Part shown: positions 63,260 through 64,000 of the stretch, piece by piece
Position numbering within the stretch: the stretch's first letter is position 1
How the letters are laid out: every line of letters begins with the position of its first letter
Assembly (NCBI RefSeq): GCF_001613265.1
Contig: NZ_BDCA01000001.1
Coordinates: forward strand, 496,001-560,000
DNA length: 64,000 bases
Reading direction: 5' to 3'
Origin: Nocardia vermiculata NBRC 100427
GTDB taxonomy: Bacteria > Actinomycetota > Actinomycetes > Mycobacteriales > Mycobacteriaceae
Notes under the pieces: generated by a model
Seen by the model: only the letters and a program-made list of their open reading frames with translations
The model's database searches: none
Told to the model about the DNA's origin: nothing
Translations under genes and position numbers: made by a program

Positions 63260-64000
63260 TCATCGTTCCGAGAGCACCTCGCCGATGTAGCGGGCGACCG
63301 CGGCCACCGAGGCGATCGTGCCGGGGTAGTCCATTCTGGTGGGTCCGACGACCCCCATACCTCCCAGCACGGTACCCGGCATACCGTACCCGGTGGACAC
63401 GACGGCGGTCCCCCGCATCTGCTCGACCATGGTCTCCTCGCCGATCTGCACCGTCACCGTGCCGGTCTGCTGTGAGGCGGCCAGTAGCTTCAACACCACC
63501 ACCTGCTCTTCGAGCGCCTCGAGCACCGCGCGCAGCGAACCGGGGAAGCCGAAATCACCGACGTTGCGGGTGAGGTTCGCGGTTCCGCCCAGCACCAGCC
63601 GCTCCTCGGGGTGCTCGACGAGGGTCTCCACCAGCACCGTCGACACCCGGACCAGCACATCACGCAAGCGGACCGGGGCATTCTCGGGAAGCGCGGCAAC
63701 CGCCGCGGAGGCCGCGGCCAGACGTTTACCGTCCATCGCCTTGCCCAGCATGCCGCGCAGCGCGGCGAGGTCGTCGTCGTCGAGCACATCGCCCAGATCG
63801 ACCAGCCGCTGATCGACCCGCCCGGTATCGGTGATCACCACGAGCAGCAACCGGGCCGGAGTGAGGGCCACCACTTCCAGATGCCGCACCGTGGACGCCG
63901 ACACCGTCGGGTACTGCACCATGGCGACCTGCCTGGTCAGCTGGGCCAGTAACCGGACTCCGCGGCGCAACACATCGTCGAGATCGACACCGCTTTCGAG
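63260..64000 (-). CDS. hrcA: Heat-inducible transcription repressor HrcA, C-terminal part
   Basis: The 246 C-terminal residues of HrcA, the CIRCE-binding repressor of chaperonin genes; the start is beyond the right edge. [37 protein letters not shown] strands and [20 protein letters not shown] are the GAF-like regions of the family. It precedes dnaJ as in mycobacteria (Rv2374c), 52 nt upstream. Confidence 0.93.
   Translation of the reverse strand, partial: LESGVDLDDVLRRGVRLLAQLTRQVAMVQYPTVSASTVRHLEVVALTPARLLLVVITDTGRVDQRLVDLGDVLDDDDLAALRGMLGKAMDGKRLAAASAAVAALPENAPVRLRDVLVRVSTVLVETLVEHPEERLVLGGTANLTRNVGDFGFPGSLRAVLEALEEQVVVLKLLAASQQTGTVTVQIGEETMVEQMRGTAVVSTGYGMPGTVLGGMGVVGPTRMDYPGTIASVAAVARYIGEVLSER

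Overview
The window is high-GC actinobacterial chromosome, most like Nocardia or a close relative in the Nocardiaceae. The evidence is frequent GTG and occasional TTG starts, tightly overlapping ATGA/GTGA gene pairs, an mce operon, a GTP-type PEP carboxykinase, a ChoD-type cholesterol oxidase, and a core block matching the Mycobacterium tuberculosis order Rv2342-Rv2345 and Rv2357c-Rv2374c (small protein, dnaG, dgt, TPM protein; glyS, smtB, zur, YbjN-like, uppS, recO, era, cytidine deaminase-like, CNNM, ybeY, phoH, rsmE, dnaJ, hrcA). I saw no prophage, insertion sequence or CRISPR array.

Layout. 0-8 kb: an AraC regulator, ChoD, a GH15 glucoamylase/trehalase-type hydrolase, a catalase with a small membrane protein, and a beta-lactamase-fold esterase. 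8-14 kb: a five-gene operon for an Opp/Dpp-type ABC importer with a SAM methyltransferase encoded inside it. 14-18 kb: an orphan polytopic membrane protein, tiny genes downstream of a large RNA hairpin, a MarR/OhrR-like regulator coupled to a DUF5313 membrane protein, and an MpaB-family oxygenase. 18-30 kb: a duplicated-domain TetR regulator and a complete mce operon (yrbEA, yrbEB, mceA-F, Mce-associated gene) whose D and E proteins both look like lipoproteins, preceded by two tiny membrane proteins. 30-38 kb: a secreted small protein, an ArsR regulator with a perfect operator, a pckG-SulP-DUF5313 operon with overlapping stop/start codons, and a TetR gene divergent from a flavin monooxygenase-alcohol dehydrogenase pair with a perfect palindrome between them.

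38-64 kb is the conserved housekeeping block: tRNA-Asn, primase, dGTPase-family enzyme, a YdcF-like protein, a metallo-hydrolase, a TPM-domain protein, glyS, the smtB-zur zinc-sensing pair, uppS, recO, era, ybeY, phoH, rsmE, dnaJ and the C-terminal part of hrcA. It is interrupted by accessory genes: a PF04672-type methyltransferase divergent from an F420-type luciferase-like oxidoreductase between uppS and recO, and a LysR/MFS pair between phoH and rsmE.

The most unusual items are: (i) a 68-codon frame made of tandem 75-bp (25-codon) repeats that overlaps ybeY by 4 nt and the CNNM gene by 4 nt; (ii) a hairpin-led cluster of 34-52-residue peptide genes at 15.6-16.05 kb; (iii) the translational coupling of PEP carboxykinase to a SulP anion transporter. 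Function calls for orthologous core genes are firm. Calls for accessory genes are family-level. Starts were chosen from Shine-Dalgarno sequences, neighbour overlap and family length.
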